Part shown: positions 40,020 through 50,402 of the stretch, one piece after another | Position numbering within the stretch: the first letter of the stretch is position 1 | Layout of the letters: every line of letters starts with the position of its first letter | Source of the DNA: Saccharomyces paradoxus | Taxonomy: Eukaryota; Ascomycota; Saccharomycetes; Saccharomycetales; Saccharomycetaceae | Assembly: GCF_002079055.1 (NCBI RefSeq) | Contig: NC_047496.1 | Span: 186,001 to 250,000, forward strand | Reading direction: 5' to 3' | DNA: 64,000 nt | The notes under the pieces: generated by a model | Seen by the model: only the letters and a program-made list of their open reading frames with translations | Databases searched by the model: none | What the model was told of the DNA's origin: nothing | Program-made: the position numbers and the translations under genes

Positions 40020-41876
40020 TCAGTCTATGTCAAAAATTGGTAAAAATTGGCCCATAACGAGAATTGGAATATTAAACGAGTCCCTTTTTACTGTCCAACA
40101 ACAGGCACACTTCAAATATAGGCCGTTACTTAATAACAAATTGCACTTAGTGAAGATGGCTTTTCCGTCAGTAGTAAAAGAAAACCCCTCTGTAATCTTT
40201 GACAAGGTAGAAGACGATGCATTTAACATCAGTAGCTTTTTCCTTTTATTGATATCATTGTAGCCAAAAGCCAGTAATTCGTTAAAGATTTGAAAATAAT
40301 TTGAAACACTTTTATGGTCTAGAAATTCAAAAATAAACGAGGTCCGATCTAGCAGTAAATTTTTGTTAAACCCTGTTAAAGAATAGAATTCATTGCTAAC
40401 AAAACAAATCTCACCTGACCTTCTCCAGATACACATCGGTGTGCAGCTCACCAATTTTGCCATATTCTCCAAATCTAGTAAAGCCCTTTGTAAGGTAACT
40501 TCCTGCAGTAACAAATCCTCTTCAATCATATTGGATGTTAAAGAAATGAAAATTGGAGCATATCTTTCTAGTATAGAGCGTATTATAACTTCTAAGTCAT
40601 GTCTCAAATCAAGCTTTTGGCTACTATGGGCATCTTTTACTGAAGCAGATCGATCAACTTCAGCTTCTTCAAGAAACTTTTTTCTTAAAGAAATCAGCAG
40701 TTTGGTGTACGCGAGCTTGTAATTATGGGGTTTTATCAAACATTTATTGTCGTATAAGTCCTGTGGAGTCTTCACTAGTTCACGGAACTTTGAAGGTGAT
40801 ATAAAATCACTGTCATGCTTCTCCAGATCTGAATCAGAACGACGGGAACTGTCACGTTCTCTTTCCATTCTCGCGTTATTTGAAGGGTGTGTATTGACGT
40901 TTCCTCCACAATTTGAATGCAACATGTCCAATGATATATAGGGCCTAGATACGATTTCATCATATGTATTGAAAGTGGAAGTAGGCTGGCCCATCGAGGA
41001 TTCCTTTTCACTATTTGCGCTTTTTGTCGAATTTAAAAGGTTCGTTAAATGGATTGAGGAATCCACTCCTGTAGCTACACTACGATTTGGGAATTCCGAC
41101 TCTTGGAGAGAAAATATCTGGGAGTTATTCGGTAAGAATGGCGTTGAAATATCTACTATATCTTTTAGCTTCATATACTCGTCGTTGCACCACATACTAT
41201 CAAAGTGAATATTGGCTTCGTCGTCCACATCATCGCCACTCTCATTGCTAGCGTCTATTCCAGAGTGCACGGGAATGTTTGAAGTAGCAACCAAACCATT
41301 GGTAGCCAGCGGTTGCTGCATGGCTTTGTGTTGCTCTAGGAAGTGCGATTTTAAATTGAGAGTGCTCTTTCGTACGGTGGGTATGATGGGGTCGTTCACT
41401 AAGTGTACTGCTTGCGGGGCTGATATATTATTGGAAGCTTCTTCCAAGACGGCCTGGCCGTTATTCGTATTGAAGTTCGTGATACGAGGAATAGAGACAG
41501 CGCTTTGAAAATTATCATTTATATTATAAGTGTATTGAATATTCGTATTATGGCTAGGTGTTTCATCTGTTTTCTTCTGATCTGAGGGTAGGAAATCTCG
41601 CTGCAAATGTACGCTTGAAGGGGATACTGTCTTCGAAGAAACATCATGTAGTGCTAGCCTTTTCCCCAAAGCCGAGTGTGTTTGCGTCCCATTCTTCTCA
41701 TGTCGTTTTCGCGATTTTCTTTTCTTATCTCTACAGAACTTCCCAATATTTCTTTTTAAACAATTTTGACATGGCCTCCCCACATCACATTGTATGTGTT
41801 TAGTGTGACAGAATTCACAAGCTGTCTGAATAGACTTTCTCGTTTGTTTCAACTCTGAAGGTAGTTTTTTGGTCAT
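40020..41876 (-). CDS. GSM1: Gsm1, Zn2Cys6 transcription factor of energy metabolism
   Basis: A 618-residue protein starting MTKKLPSELKQTRKSI, the same length as S. cerevisiae Gsm1. The zinc cluster has six cysteines at residues 20, 23, 30, 36, 39 and 48 (CEFCHTKHIQC, then CQNCLKRNIGKFC), directly after basic residues. The C-terminal 200 residues contain a PAS-like region (CTPMCIWRRSGEICFVSNEFYSLTGF), shared with the Ert1/Rds2 type regulators of gluconeogenesis. The middle is Asn/Ser-rich. The frame continues upstream for 53 codons; the ATG at 41876 matches the family start. It shares a divergent promoter with MEF2, which carries a CCAAT box, in line with HAP control. Confidence 0.94.
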   Translation of the reverse strand: MTKKLPSELKQTRKSIQTACEFCHTKHIQCDVGRPCQNCLKRNIGKFCRDKKRKSRKRHEKNGTQTHSALGKRLALHDVSSKTVSPSSVHLQRDFLPSDQKKTDETPSHNTNIQYTYNINDNFQSAVSIPRITNFNTNNGQAVLEEASNNISAPQAVHLVNDPIIPTVRKSTLNLKSHFLEQHKAMQQPLATNGLVATSNIPVHSGIDASNESGDDVDDEANIHFDSMWCNDEYMKLKDIVDISTPFLPNNSQIFSLQESEFPNRSVATGVDSSIHLTNLLNSTKSANSEKESSMGQPTSTFNTYDEIVSRPYISLDMLHSNCGGNVNTHPSNNARMERERDSSRRSDSDLEKHDSDFISPSKFRELVKTPQDLYDNKCLIKPHNYKLAYTKLLISLRKKFLEEAEVDRSASVKDAHSSQKLDLRHDLEVIIRSILERYAPIFISLTSNMIEEDLLLQEVTLQRALLDLENMAKLVSCTPMCIWRRSGEICFVSNEFYSLTGFNKNLLLDRTSFIFEFLDHKSVSNYFQIFNELLAFGYNDINKRKKLLMLNASSSTLSKITEGFSFTTDGKAIFTKCNLLLSNGLYLKCACCWTVKRDSFNIPILVMGQFLPIFDID

Positions 41877-42293
41877 ATGTATATATGTATTCCCGTATGC
41901 TGTATCAGAACCTCTTTTTTTCTTTACTCCCTTTATTGGTAGGCTATAGTACATTAAATCATTCGAAATATGATATATTAATGTAAGTACTTGATGTGTA
42001 ACAAAGAAAGTATTTGGTTCAGAGGTTACGAACAAACTATAGCGGTACCCTTCCCCTTAGTCTTAGTTCGTTTAAGCAGGCCATGATGATTAGTAAATCG
42101 CTTCAGCCTCTTCTTATTTTGATAACTTTTAACGCCTTCCCTTAGTGAAAGGAGAGAACCAATCAGCACGGAGAACGACGGTGGCGGAGGCTGGGCGGTT
42201 AAAACAAGATAATGTAAAGTAGATCAACAAGCTTTATGGTGGCAAAACAGCAGGCATAGGTACACAAGAGGGATAAGATAAGTGAGAAAGGCT
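41877..42293. other. Divergent promoter region GSM1/MEF2
   Basis: 417 bp holding both promoters. A CCAAT box ACCAATCA at about 42158-42165 (TGATTGGT on the minus strand) matches the Hap2/3/4/5 consensus TNATTGGT exactly. Part of the region is open in the GSM1 frame. Nothing else was identified. Confidence 0.6.
42158..42165 (-). promoter_or_regulatory. Hap2/3/4/5 CCAAT box
   Basis: TGATTGGT on the minus strand, 282-289 bp from the GSM1 ATG and about 130 bp from the MEF2 ATG. The HAP complex activates respiratory genes; both flanking genes relate to mitochondrial or energy function. The motif is exact; its use is inferred. Confidence 0.6.
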
Positions 42294-44753
42294 ATGTGGA
42301 AATGGAGTGTGCGCAGATGGGCGGGTGCAAGAGTAAACACTAGCAGGAAGCAATTGACTATAATTAGTGTTGGAAGTAAACACTTATCGACAGCAAGAAT
42401 TTCACTGTCGAAGGTAAGAAATATAGGAATTATAGCCCATATCGATGCAGGTAAAACTACCACGACAGAGAGGATGCTTTACTATGCGGGAATCTCGAAG
42501 CATATTGGAGACGTCGATACTGGAGATACAGTGACTGATTTTTTAGAACAGGAGAGATCACGAGGTATTACAATTCAAAGTGCTGCGATTTCATTCCCCT
42601 GGAGGGACTCTTTTGCAATAAACCTTATTGACACGCCAGGACATATAGATTTCACCTTTGAAGTGATTAGGGCATTGAAGGTCATTGATTCATGCGTGGT
42701 CATTTTGGATGCTGTTGCCGGTGTGGAGGCACAAACAGAGAAGGTTTGGAAGCAAAGTAAGTCGAAGCCCAAGATCTGCTTTATTAACAAAATGGATCGT
42801 ATGGGGGCCAGTTTCAACCATACAGTTAATGATTTGATAAATAAATTTATGAAGGGAACAACTACTAAACCAGTACTGGTAAATATCCCGTACTATAAAA
42901 AACAACCGGCTAGCAACGATTATATTTTCCAAGGTGTCATTGACGTCATAAATGGGAAAAGATTGACCTGGAATTCAGAAAATCCTGATGAAATTATGGT
43001 TGATGATTTGGATAGCACTTCTCTTGAACAATGCAATCGTTGTAAAGAATCAATGATAGAAACTTTGACCGAGTACGATGAAGACTTAGTCCAGCACTTC
43101 CTAGAAGAAGCAGAAGGTGATTACTCTAAGGTTTCAGCACAATCTTTGAACACTTCAATAAGAAAACTGACTATGAAAAATATGATTGTACCTATCTTGT
43201 GCGGTGCATCGTTTAAAAACATTGGCATACAACCTCTATTAGATGCTGTTGTTAATTATCTCCCTTCACCCATTGAAGCCGAACTACCAGAGCTGAACGA
43301 TAAGAATGTTCCAATGAAATATGACCCCAAAGTTGGATGTCTGGTAAACAACAATAAAAACCTCTGCATCGCCCTTGCATTCAAAGTGATTACGGATCCG
43401 ATCAGGGGTAAACAAATATTCGTTAGGATTTATTCAGGTACACTAAATAGTGGCAATACCGTTTATAATTCTACTACTGGGGAAAAATTTAAATTGGGCA
43501 AATTACTTGTACCCCATGCAGGAACATCACAACCTGTAAATGTTTTAACTGCGGGCCAAATAGGACTACTAACCGGATCCACAGTTGAAAGCAACATATC
43601 TACTGGTGACACATTAATAACGCATTCGTCGAAGAAGGATGGTTTGAAGTCGCTTAATAAAAAAAAGGAGCTAACGTTAAAAATCAATTCTATCTTCATC
43701 CCCCCACCGGTTTTCGGCGTTTCCATCGAACCAAGAACTTTAAGTAATAAAAAGTCAATGGAGGACGCTTTGAGCACATTAATCACTGAAGATCCCAGTT
43801 TGTCAATTTCTCAAAATGAAGAGACTGGCCAAACAGTTTTAAATGGTATGGGTGAGTTGCATCTCGAAATTGCCAAGGATCGATTGGTTAATGACTTGAA
43901 AGCAGATGTTGAATTTGGTCAATTAATGGTGTCCTACAAAGAAACAATTAATTCAGAAACAAATGTAGAAACGTATGAGAGTGATAATGGATATAAATTC
44001 TCTTTATCTGTGTTCCCAAATGCCGATGCCCTTCCTAACTGCATTAGATATCCTATAGGAATCAACGATAATTATTTGATAATGGAAAAAAATGGTAAAT
44101 GGGATAAAGAATGGAAATGCCAAGTCTCTCTGGAGTCAATTTTAAATTCTATTATAGCAAGTTGCATTGTGGGACTTCAGAGAGGCGGAAAACTAGCTAA
44201 CTTTCCACTGTATGCATGCTCTATCAAAATCAATAGCGATTGGTCAGTGCCACCAGATATTGAAACTCCACAAGAAATCTTAAAGATTACTAGAAACCTA
44301 ATTGTCAAAGCCCTTAATGACTTGCCACCTGATAAGTACGTACTTCTGGAACCCATCATGAATCTGGATCTAACGATTCCTCAATCAGATGTTGGTACCG
44401 TACTGCAAGATTTAACAGGCGCAAGGAAAGCCCAAATTCTTTCTATCGAAGACGAATCAAGTCCGGCAATTTCTGGTACACCCTCTTTTAATTCTTCGGA
44501 GAATAACGATAGGATATATATCCCCTCCGATGTTATTACAACCTTGCACGCAACCCAAGATAAAAGGAAAACGCAAGACACCAATTGTAATATAAGAAAG
44601 ATCATAAAAGCTAAAGTGCCACTAAAAGAAATCACAGCCTATACCAACAAGTTAAGGAGCTTATCACAAGGGAGGGGTGAATTTAATATTGAATATTCTG
44701 GTATGGAGAAAGTTACTAACGATCGTTTACAGTCAATACTTCACGACTTGTAG
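42294..44753 (+). CDS. MEF2: Mef2, mitochondrial ribosome-recycling GTPase (EF-G type)
   Basis: An 819-residue translational GTPase, the expected length, starting [15 protein letters not shown], an Arg-rich mitochondrial targeting signal. G domain motifs: G1 [12 protein letters not shown] (about residues 48-59), G2 region RGITIQSA, G3 DTPGH, G4 NKMD. Domain II and the EF-G domains III to V follow, including [16 protein letters not shown] and the C-terminal [17 protein letters not shown]. Mef2 is the yeast homologue of human EF-G2 (GFM2), which splits mitochondrial ribosomes with Rrf1 rather than catalysing elongation. Long Lys/Asn/Ser-rich inserts are seen near residues 470 and 745. The start at ATG 42294 is the first ATG of the frame. 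Confidence 0.96.
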   Translation: MWKWSVRRWAGARVNTSRKQLTIISVGSKHLSTARISLSKVRNIGIIAHIDAGKTTTTERMLYYAGISKHIGDVDTGDTVTDFLEQERSRGITIQSAAISFPWRDSFAINLIDTPGHIDFTFEVIRALKVIDSCVVILDAVAGVEAQTEKVWKQSKSKPKICFINKMDRMGASFNHTVNDLINKFMKGTTTKPVLVNIPYYKKQPASNDYIFQGVIDVINGKRLTWNSENPDEIMVDDLDSTSLEQCNRCKESMIETLTEYDEDLVQHFLEEAEGDYSKVSAQSLNTSIRKLTMKNMIVPILCGASFKNIGIQPLLDAVVNYLPSPIEAELPELNDKNVPMKYDPKVGCLVNNNKNLCIALAFKVITDPIRGKQIFVRIYSGTLNSGNTVYNSTTGEKFKLGKLLVPHAGTSQPVNVLTAGQIGLLTGSTVESNISTGDTLITHSSKKDGLKSLNKKKELTLKINSIFIPPPVFGVSIEPRTLSNKKSMEDALSTLITEDPSLSISQNEETGQTVLNGMGELHLEIAKDRLVNDLKADVEFGQLMVSYKETINSETNVETYESDNGYKFSLSVFPNADALPNCIRYPIGINDNYLIMEKNGKWDKEWKCQVSLESILNSIIASCIVGLQRGGKLANFPLYACSIKINSDWSVPPDIETPQEILKITRNLIVKALNDLPPDKYVLLEPIMNLDLTIPQSDVGTVLQDLTGARKAQILSIEDESSPAISGTPSFNSSENNDRIYIPSDVITTLHATQDKRKTQDTNCNIRKIIKAKVPLKEITAYTNKLRSLSQGRGEFNIEYSGMEKVTNDRLQSILHDL

Positions 44754-44940
44754 CGGAAACATCCTCAATAAATACCTTGTTATATCTTTACCAAAGTAGC
44801 CTTTACAATGGTCGAATGGAGTGGTCTAGTATCTGTATAGTATTTGTATATCATAAAACTTTATTTGTCTCAATACTGAGGTAGACGATATTTTACCCAA
44901 GTATAGGTGCAGTCAGAAATTAAAAACTCTTAAATTCTTA

Positions 44941-45013
44941 TTCCTCGTGGCCCAATGGTCACGGCGTCTGGCTACGAACCAGGAGATTCCAGGTTCGAGT
45001 CCTGGCGGGGAAG
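44941..45013 (+). tRNA. tR(ACG): tRNA-Arg (anticodon ACG)
   Basis: 73 nt from TTCCTCGTGGCCCAATGG to CTGGCGGGGAAG. The anticodon stem CTGG/CCAG frames loop CTACGAA, giving ACG. The acceptor TTCCTCG pairs with CGGGGAA, discriminator G. B box GGTTCGAGTCC is intact, and a T6 terminator lies at 45016-45021. It lies in the convergent MEF2/GSH1 region; no LTR is recognisable upstream, unlike the Ala/Asp pair. Confidence 0.97.
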
Positions 45014-45030
45014 AATTTTTTATGCAAGCA

Positions 45031-45094
45031 ACACGACCATAGCTATCCTACAAATGGAAGAATATGATAAATGGCCAGCATTTTATGGTCGTGT
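45031..45094. repeat. 11-bp inverted repeat 3' of tRNA-Arg
   Basis: Two perfectly complementary 11-bp arms with a 42-nt loop. It starts 10 bp after the T6 terminator of the tRNA gene. It is not part of any recognised gene. Confidence 0.8.
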
Positions 45095-45325
45095 GATTTA
45101 AAACTTGAAATTTCTGTTCTGCAAGGCTCTCAATCTTATTTTTGCTATATAACAATAATAAATTGCCACGTTGGCATACGTTTGTGCAGATATTGCCTTG
45201 AGATCACTTGCAAAAATATAAACTGAATAATAAAAAGGAAGTATAATACTAATCGTTGCTTTTTCAATTTTTGCGTCACCCAAATCGGTAATGTAAACTT
45301 CTTTTAGAATTAGAATAAAAGGAGT

Positions 45326-47362
45326 TTAAGGTTTGCTTCCTATCGATGGCTTATTATTTTTTATATATTCCGCAATTTCAGCTCCTAAAAAGGACGTCAA
45401 TTCACCTTTTGAATCATCTAAATGGGTAAGTCTATCACACATAGAAAGCAAATCATAATTGATTGATTTAGAAACTTTTGAGTCATGTTTATAATCTGGA
45501 TGTTGTAATACAAAATTTCTAAAGAATTTTGCTGTTGTTGGCAATTTACCGCTTGCTCTATCAGAAATAAGCTTTAAATAACAATATAATCTCCTGTGTT
45601 GGGAAAAATGTTTTAACTCTTCCCAACCTTTGGTCACAAACCCTTTTTGGCATAAGATTGGCGTGATAAATTGAGGAAAGATACCATTCTCTGGATTATG
45701 AAAAATTTCGCTTATAGAACAATCTTCGGTTTCCACATCAGTGTCATTACGAAATGATTTTTTCCAGTGAAATTTTCCTGACAGAATAGCATCCCTGTTA
45801 TGGGCTGTCTTCATATTTTCCCATACTTTAGACATATGAATATATGCGTTTATATCATCAGAAAAAGTCAAAATACTATCAACGATCAAGTATATGAGTA
45901 CGGAGTACGCGGCATTCTCAAAGTCTAATAGTTGCACTTCAAATGGTCTGAATTCCACTCTCCAACCGGGAGAATCCTTTTTGTCTGGGGTCGCTTGTTG
46001 CGTGGGAGGTTTAAAACGTAAGGTTTGCCAATTTGTACTTTGGATGTTTTCAAAGTGATTTGAAGACGTCCTATTGTCCTGATTCAATAGTTCCTCGAAT
46101 GTAGATACTGGGTCTCTGATATAGAGATGCGCAAAATGTTTAGCAAGATCATAGTCCAGCGGTGCTTTATCATTCTCGAGTAGTCGTCCTAATACTTTTT
46201 CATTGACAGGTACATTTGTGTCGTTATAAGTCCTATTAAAAAATTTCGATCCACCCAAGAAAAGATCAACTGAACTGTATCTTGATTTTGGTATTTCAAG
46301 GACTTTATCTTGTGCGTCTTTAGCAATTCCTCCAAATCCGTTCTTGTTGTATCTAGGCAGTAATGGTTCGACACCTCTTTCCTTCGGAGTACGGTCATCC
46401 ACCGCACCAGATATTACATTCCAACGGACATCTTGGTCGGCTAACCAACCCTTAAAAGCAGGCGCAGCAGCAGAGAAGGCTAGCATTATAGGTGCGAAAT
46501 TCACTAATGAATCGTACAGGTAACGTGCCTTGTTAATATTGGGTGCTTGGAAGGTCACTTGTAAACAAGAACAGCCCATACCAAAACCCATAGAATCCAT
46601 ATAAATGAATCCTGGTTTGGAAGCCAGTTTCGCCTCTTTGTCTTCTGGCAAAAACCAATCTCGATCGTAAATGGAATCATCGGTTTCCGGAGTAGCTATA
46701 TCTTTATACATGGGGACATTCATGCAAACTTTTTCCCCACGCCTGGTTCTGATGCACGCTGTCAAGTTGGGAAACCTGACATGCCTGTTAATGACTTCAT
46801 CGGGCAAAAAAAGAGATCTGGAAGCGGCATTTTTATGGTTCCACGGATCCTTGATGTTAATAAAGTTGGGACATCCCATTCTCGGGAAGACAGTCAGCGT
46901 CAAAGGGACTGACCTGGAGCCCACATGCACGTTATTTTTGTTATCCTGTCTCGCATATTCAGACAGCTTATATTCAGCAATGGCACGTCTTTTTTGCATG
47001 TTCACCTCGACGTAACTGCCCACATAATTCAAATAGGGCGAAGCTGGCGTCGCTTCTAACATATAGCGGCCATACTCGGGGTGAAAGCTCACATCGTTAG
47101 CCTCACACAGGGACAAATCCTCCATATTAAGCTCCGTAAGTATCTTGTCATGGCAAACGTCGAGCATAGAATTTTTCTCCTTATCATCAAATTCCACAAC
47201 CATGTACTCAAGCTCGTCTCCCCAGTAAAGAGGGTCATTATCTCTTTTGCCAGCGGCTTGGAAAATATACAGCAACTGCTCAATACCTTCATCCCTAATG
47301 TGCTCATTGTATGTCCTGGACTCAAACCACTGTAACGGCGTGCCCAACGCTAAGAGCCCCAT
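45326..47362 (-). CDS. GSH1: Gsh1, gamma-glutamylcysteine synthetase
   Basis: A complete 678-residue enzyme, the expected length, of the eukaryotic glutamate-cysteine ligase family. Near the N-terminus WGDELEYMVVEFD carries the metal- and ATP-binding Glu residues. Other family motifs follow: FHPEYGRYMLEATPASPY, SVPLTLTVFPRMGCP, YMDSMGFGMGCSCLQVTFQ and WRVEFRPFEVQLLDFENAA. It joins glutamate and cysteine in the rate-limiting first step of glutathione synthesis in the cytosol. The start ATG at 47362 gives MGLLALGTPLQWFES. Upstream lie a Yap1 site and two CACGTG boxes, fitting oxidative-stress and Met4/Cbf1 control. Several residues differ from the S. cerevisiae protein, about 4-5%. Confidence 0.97.
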   Translation of the reverse strand: MGLLALGTPLQWFESRTYNEHIRDEGIEQLLYIFQAAGKRDNDPLYWGDELEYMVVEFDDKEKNSMLDVCHDKILTELNMEDLSLCEANDVSFHPEYGRYMLEATPASPYLNYVGSYVEVNMQKRRAIAEYKLSEYARQDNKNNVHVGSRSVPLTLTVFPRMGCPNFINIKDPWNHKNAASRSLFLPDEVINRHVRFPNLTACIRTRRGEKVCMNVPMYKDIATPETDDSIYDRDWFLPEDKEAKLASKPGFIYMDSMGFGMGCSCLQVTFQAPNINKARYLYDSLVNFAPIMLAFSAAAPAFKGWLADQDVRWNVISGAVDDRTPKERGVEPLLPRYNKNGFGGIAKDAQDKVLEIPKSRYSSVDLFLGGSKFFNRTYNDTNVPVNEKVLGRLLENDKAPLDYDLAKHFAHLYIRDPVSTFEELLNQDNRTSSNHFENIQSTNWQTLRFKPPTQQATPDKKDSPGWRVEFRPFEVQLLDFENAAYSVLIYLIVDSILTFSDDINAYIHMSKVWENMKTAHNRDAILSGKFHWKKSFRNDTDVETEDCSISEIFHNPENGIFPQFITPILCQKGFVTKGWEELKHFSQHRRLYCYLKLISDRASGKLPTTAKFFRNFVLQHPDYKHDSKVSKSINYDLLSMCDRLTHLDDSKGELTSFLGAEIAEYIKNNKPSIGSKP

Positions 47363-48257
47363 TTTCTTCTTCTTTGTGTATATTCTCGTCCTCTAAACCA
47401 CCCTTCAATGTAATCTTATATCAAATCTACTCAATTTTTTAAGCTTCTACAAGTGACTCGAGACCACGTGGAAAAATCCAACTACTCCAGCACAACAATT
47501 TAATATAATTGTCTGCCCAACTCACAAGAGATAAGAACGACCTTGAATGTTTGGCAAGCCGGCGTTTATAAACAGGGAAGATGTCCTTTGTCAAGGGAGG
47601 CACAGGGCATGGCCATTTGGCAAAATGCAGGTTTTTCTGAGAATAAAATATGAAAAAAAAAAGGATTGTAGCAGAGTCGGCTCACTGAAAAACCGGGGAG
47701 CACGAAAGGTTTCCAGCCACAGTTATAGTCACGTGTACGCTATGCTGACTAATGACAGCCGTCGTTGAGCAAAAGAGGATTAGTATGGTACAAGAAACGT
47801 AATTGCACTCCAAATAGCAAGTTCTTAGGGGAATACTGAGGATAGATAGGCTCTTGCCATCCAAGAATAGCAACAGGCATAGAAGGTTTCGCTTTTATAA
47901 TTCGAAAAACTATGTTTGGTGTCAGTAAGAAGCAACAAGCGTGTGCCCGAAGGATACGTTTATGCGTGTAAACGTGCACACATAGTGGCAGAACTTTTCT
48001 TGACGATTAAATACGGACATACACACATAAATATACGCTAGTTCCTCGATGGATCTTGTCGCGCTGGATCAAGCCTGGTTGGTACGGAAAGTTTTTCTCT
48101 AATCATAACCGTCTTCGCATTGATTTCCCCTTTGACCGATAAAATCGCTTGGATTTCTTCGAATAGACAAAGAGGTGATCAAAGAGAACCCTGTGAAAGT
48201 TTATGCGTATGATCAGGCATAAAGTGAATCAGAAACTTTTAAGGAGCCAGCCGAAGC
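47363..48257. other. Divergent intergenic region GSH1/LSB6
   Basis: 895 bp holding the GSH1 promoter with its Yap1 and CACGTG sites on the left and the LSB6 promoter on the right. No RNA gene or mobile element was recognised; short open frames lack support. Confidence 0.55.
47465..47752. promoter_or_regulatory. Yap1 site and two CACGTG boxes upstream of GSH1
   Basis: A TGACTAA (TTAGTCA on the gene strand) at 47746-47752 lies about 385 bp from the GSH1 ATG, the same place as the known Yap1 site of S. cerevisiae GSH1. CACGTG occurs at 47465-47470 and 47730-47735; Cbf1 binds this core and recruits Met4. Sites are seen directly, factors come from knowledge of GSH1. Confidence 0.75.
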
Positions 48258-50081
48258 ATGAGTGACGAAGCATACCAGCATGACCATACAGTAAATCCTC
48301 ACCAGAAGGTGGCTGTAAACAGCTACGATTGGTTACAGTATCGTGATGAGCAAGATCACTTTAAAAGCAAAAACCCGATAACGCACATGTCTCCGGAGAT
48401 CAGCTTAAATACACACAATTCAGAGATAGCGGCAGTTCCTCAGGCGTTCAGTCCTTCCTATCAATCTCTGGCTAACGTGCTGTCCGAAAGCCCGCGACCT
48501 GACCAGGCTTCAGGGTCCAATCCTGCCGTTGGGTTGCTTCACAATGCAGAAGACAAAGCGTCAAGACAGGAAGATGACGGAAGTCGATATGAGATTCAAT
48601 ATTCGGTATTCCGTCCCTTGCATGCCTATCCAACCAAGGACTTGGCGTATGAACAACTCCGAAAAAGGGAAGAACAGGAACAGAGAGAACACTTCGAACA
48701 TTTGGTTTCTGACTGTATTGAGGCCGTGGAGACATTTGGACGAGAACTGGAGAGGATCCAAGCTGGCTCGAGTGGGTCGTATTTTGTGTATGGAACACAG
48801 GCCAACGAAAGCGTACCGGTGGGAGTCTTCAAGCCGAAGGATGAGGAACCATATGGTCCATTTTCTCCGAAATGGACTAAATGGGCTCACCGCACATTTT
48901 TCCCATGTCTGTTTGGCAGGAGCTGTTTGATTCCAAACCTCGGGTACATCTGTGAAAGTGCGGCCAGTTTGCTGGATAGGCGACTGGAAACGCATCTTGT
49001 GCCCTATACAGATACTGCATCTATAGAGTCTTTTAACTTTTATGATAATAGAAAAAAATGGGTGTTAGGATACAACTTTCAGAAGAAGAAACAAAAGAAG
49101 CTAGGTTCGTTTCAACTTTTTTTGAAGGAGTACATTAATGCTGATGAGTTCTTTCATAAGTACCCATTACCGGGGATGTATTCAGATGTTAAACATCCGT
49201 TCCACCGTAAACCATCCGGTGAAGATATCAATCATAAACCAGAGGCACCCAAGAACTTAATAGAAGAGATAGAGCAGCCCAAGCAAATAAATTCCTCTCC
49301 AATTTCGACGGAATCTGAAGAAAATATGGAATTTGAATGGACAGAATCCATTTTAAGTCAGTTCAGATTGGAACTAGAAAAACTTATCATTCTCGACTAT
49401 ATAATGAGAAACACAGATAGAGGTCTAGACAATTGGATGGTAAAACTAATCAAACTTCCAAATAATGGGTGGAAGCTCAAGCTGGCCGCTATCGACAATG
49501 GCTTGTCCTTTCCCTGGAAGCATCCAGATGAGTGGCGTCTGTACCCGTATGGATGGTTGTATTTGCCTTTGCAACTACTGGCCAAACCATTTTCTGAGCA
49601 AATGAGATCTCATTTCCTGCCGATATTGACAAGCACCAAATGGTGGGAAGAATCATACCAAGAATTCTTGACCCTTTTTAGCAGAGACCAAGATTTTAAC
49701 GTCCGAATGTGGAAAAAGCAATGGGCAGTGTTAAAAGGACAAGCGTTCAACGTTGTCGAAACTTTAAAAGACCCGCGACAAGGCCCATTGGAGCTGGTTA
49801 GAAGAACAAGATGCCAGGTAATAGATGAGAAGATGCAAGTTCCCTGCTGCCCACCTCCAGTCTCTATCTTCAAAAACGCCATAGACGAACCTATTGGATT
49901 ATATTCCACTTCACCGATGGTACTCCCCAGCACACCAAGCACGATTCCATTTCATGCACATAGTCGAAATGATAGTAATCCTGTATACTATGATTCCACT
50001 CTGCACCCGTTTGCTAATAAAACAGTGATAGCAGAGCGGCTACAAATAGTCAATTCTACTCCCGTGTTCACTTGGTGCTGA
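48258..50081 (+). CDS. LSB6: Lsb6, type II phosphatidylinositol 4-kinase
   Basis: A complete 607-residue protein, the expected length. The lipid kinase domain starts near residue 168 with the nucleotide loop AGSSGSYFVYG and the lysine motif VGVFKPKDEEPYGP. The palmitoylation-type CCPCP motif of animal type II kinases is replaced by FFPCLFGRSCLIP. Catalytic NTDRGLDNWMVK is near residue 385 and AIDNGLSFPWKHPDEW near 412. The family makes PI4P on vacuole and plasma membranes. Lsb6 was found as a binding partner of Las17 and supports endosome motility, partly independent of kinase activity. The Ser/Pro-rich C-terminus (from about residue 540) may hold SH3 or phosphorylation sites. The start ATG at 48258 fits the family. 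Confidence 0.95.
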   Translation: MSDEAYQHDHTVNPHQKVAVNSYDWLQYRDEQDHFKSKNPITHMSPEISLNTHNSEIAAVPQAFSPSYQSLANVLSESPRPDQASGSNPAVGLLHNAEDKASRQEDDGSRYEIQYSVFRPLHAYPTKDLAYEQLRKREEQEQREHFEHLVSDCIEAVETFGRELERIQAGSSGSYFVYGTQANESVPVGVFKPKDEEPYGPFSPKWTKWAHRTFFPCLFGRSCLIPNLGYICESAASLLDRRLETHLVPYTDTASIESFNFYDNRKKWVLGYNFQKKKQKKLGSFQLFLKEYINADEFFHKYPLPGMYSDVKHPFHRKPSGEDINHKPEAPKNLIEEIEQPKQINSSPISTESEENMEFEWTESILSQFRLELEKLIILDYIMRNTDRGLDNWMVKLIKLPNNGWKLKLAAIDNGLSFPWKHPDEWRLYPYGWLYLPLQLLAKPFSEQMRSHFLPILTSTKWWEESYQEFLTLFSRDQDFNVRMWKKQWAVLKGQAFNVVETLKDPRQGPLELVRRTRCQVIDEKMQVPCCPPPVSIFKNAIDEPIGLYSTSPMVLPSTPSTIPFHAHSRNDSNPVYYDSTLHPFANKTVIAERLQIVNSTPVFTWC

Positions 50082-50402
50082 TCTTTGGGATAATTCAATA
50101 CATACCCAATATAATATCGCACCTCTACTATAGTATATAGGAAATAAATACTTTCAACTAAAACTCTTTCTGTAGTGTTAGGGAGTAATCGGCTATTATT
50201 TTGTGTGTCTTCAAAAAATCGGAACCAAAGTAGATCTTAGGCGGATTCATAGTAAAAATAGCCTTAAGAATTTAGGAAAATAGACAGATACTCGAAAAGG
50301 AAAAGAAGATCCTAACAAGCCATTACACTGATCTGATTTGCTTAAAAGGTGAATATCTTTCTAAGTGGTTGGTGAAAGGAAAAGGTTACATCTGTTGCTC
50401 TC
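50082..50402. other. Intergenic region LSB6/CHS6
   Basis: 321 bp between two plus-strand genes with the LSB6 terminator and CHS6 promoter. No recognised site. Confidence 0.45.

Larger units (their letters stand above)
44754..45325. other. Convergent intergenic region MEF2/GSH1 around tRNA-Arg
   Basis: 572 bp with two mRNA terminators and the tRNA-Arg gene. Downstream of the tRNA an 11-bp perfect inverted repeat (ACACGACCATA at 45031-45041 and TATGGTCGTGT at 45084-45094, 42 nt apart) could form a hairpin. No other feature was seen. Confidence 0.6.

Noticed and set aside
41877-42035. GSM1 extension of 53 residues
   Set aside because: It runs into the divergent promoter, has no family similarity, and the ATG at 41876 gives the expected length and N-terminus.
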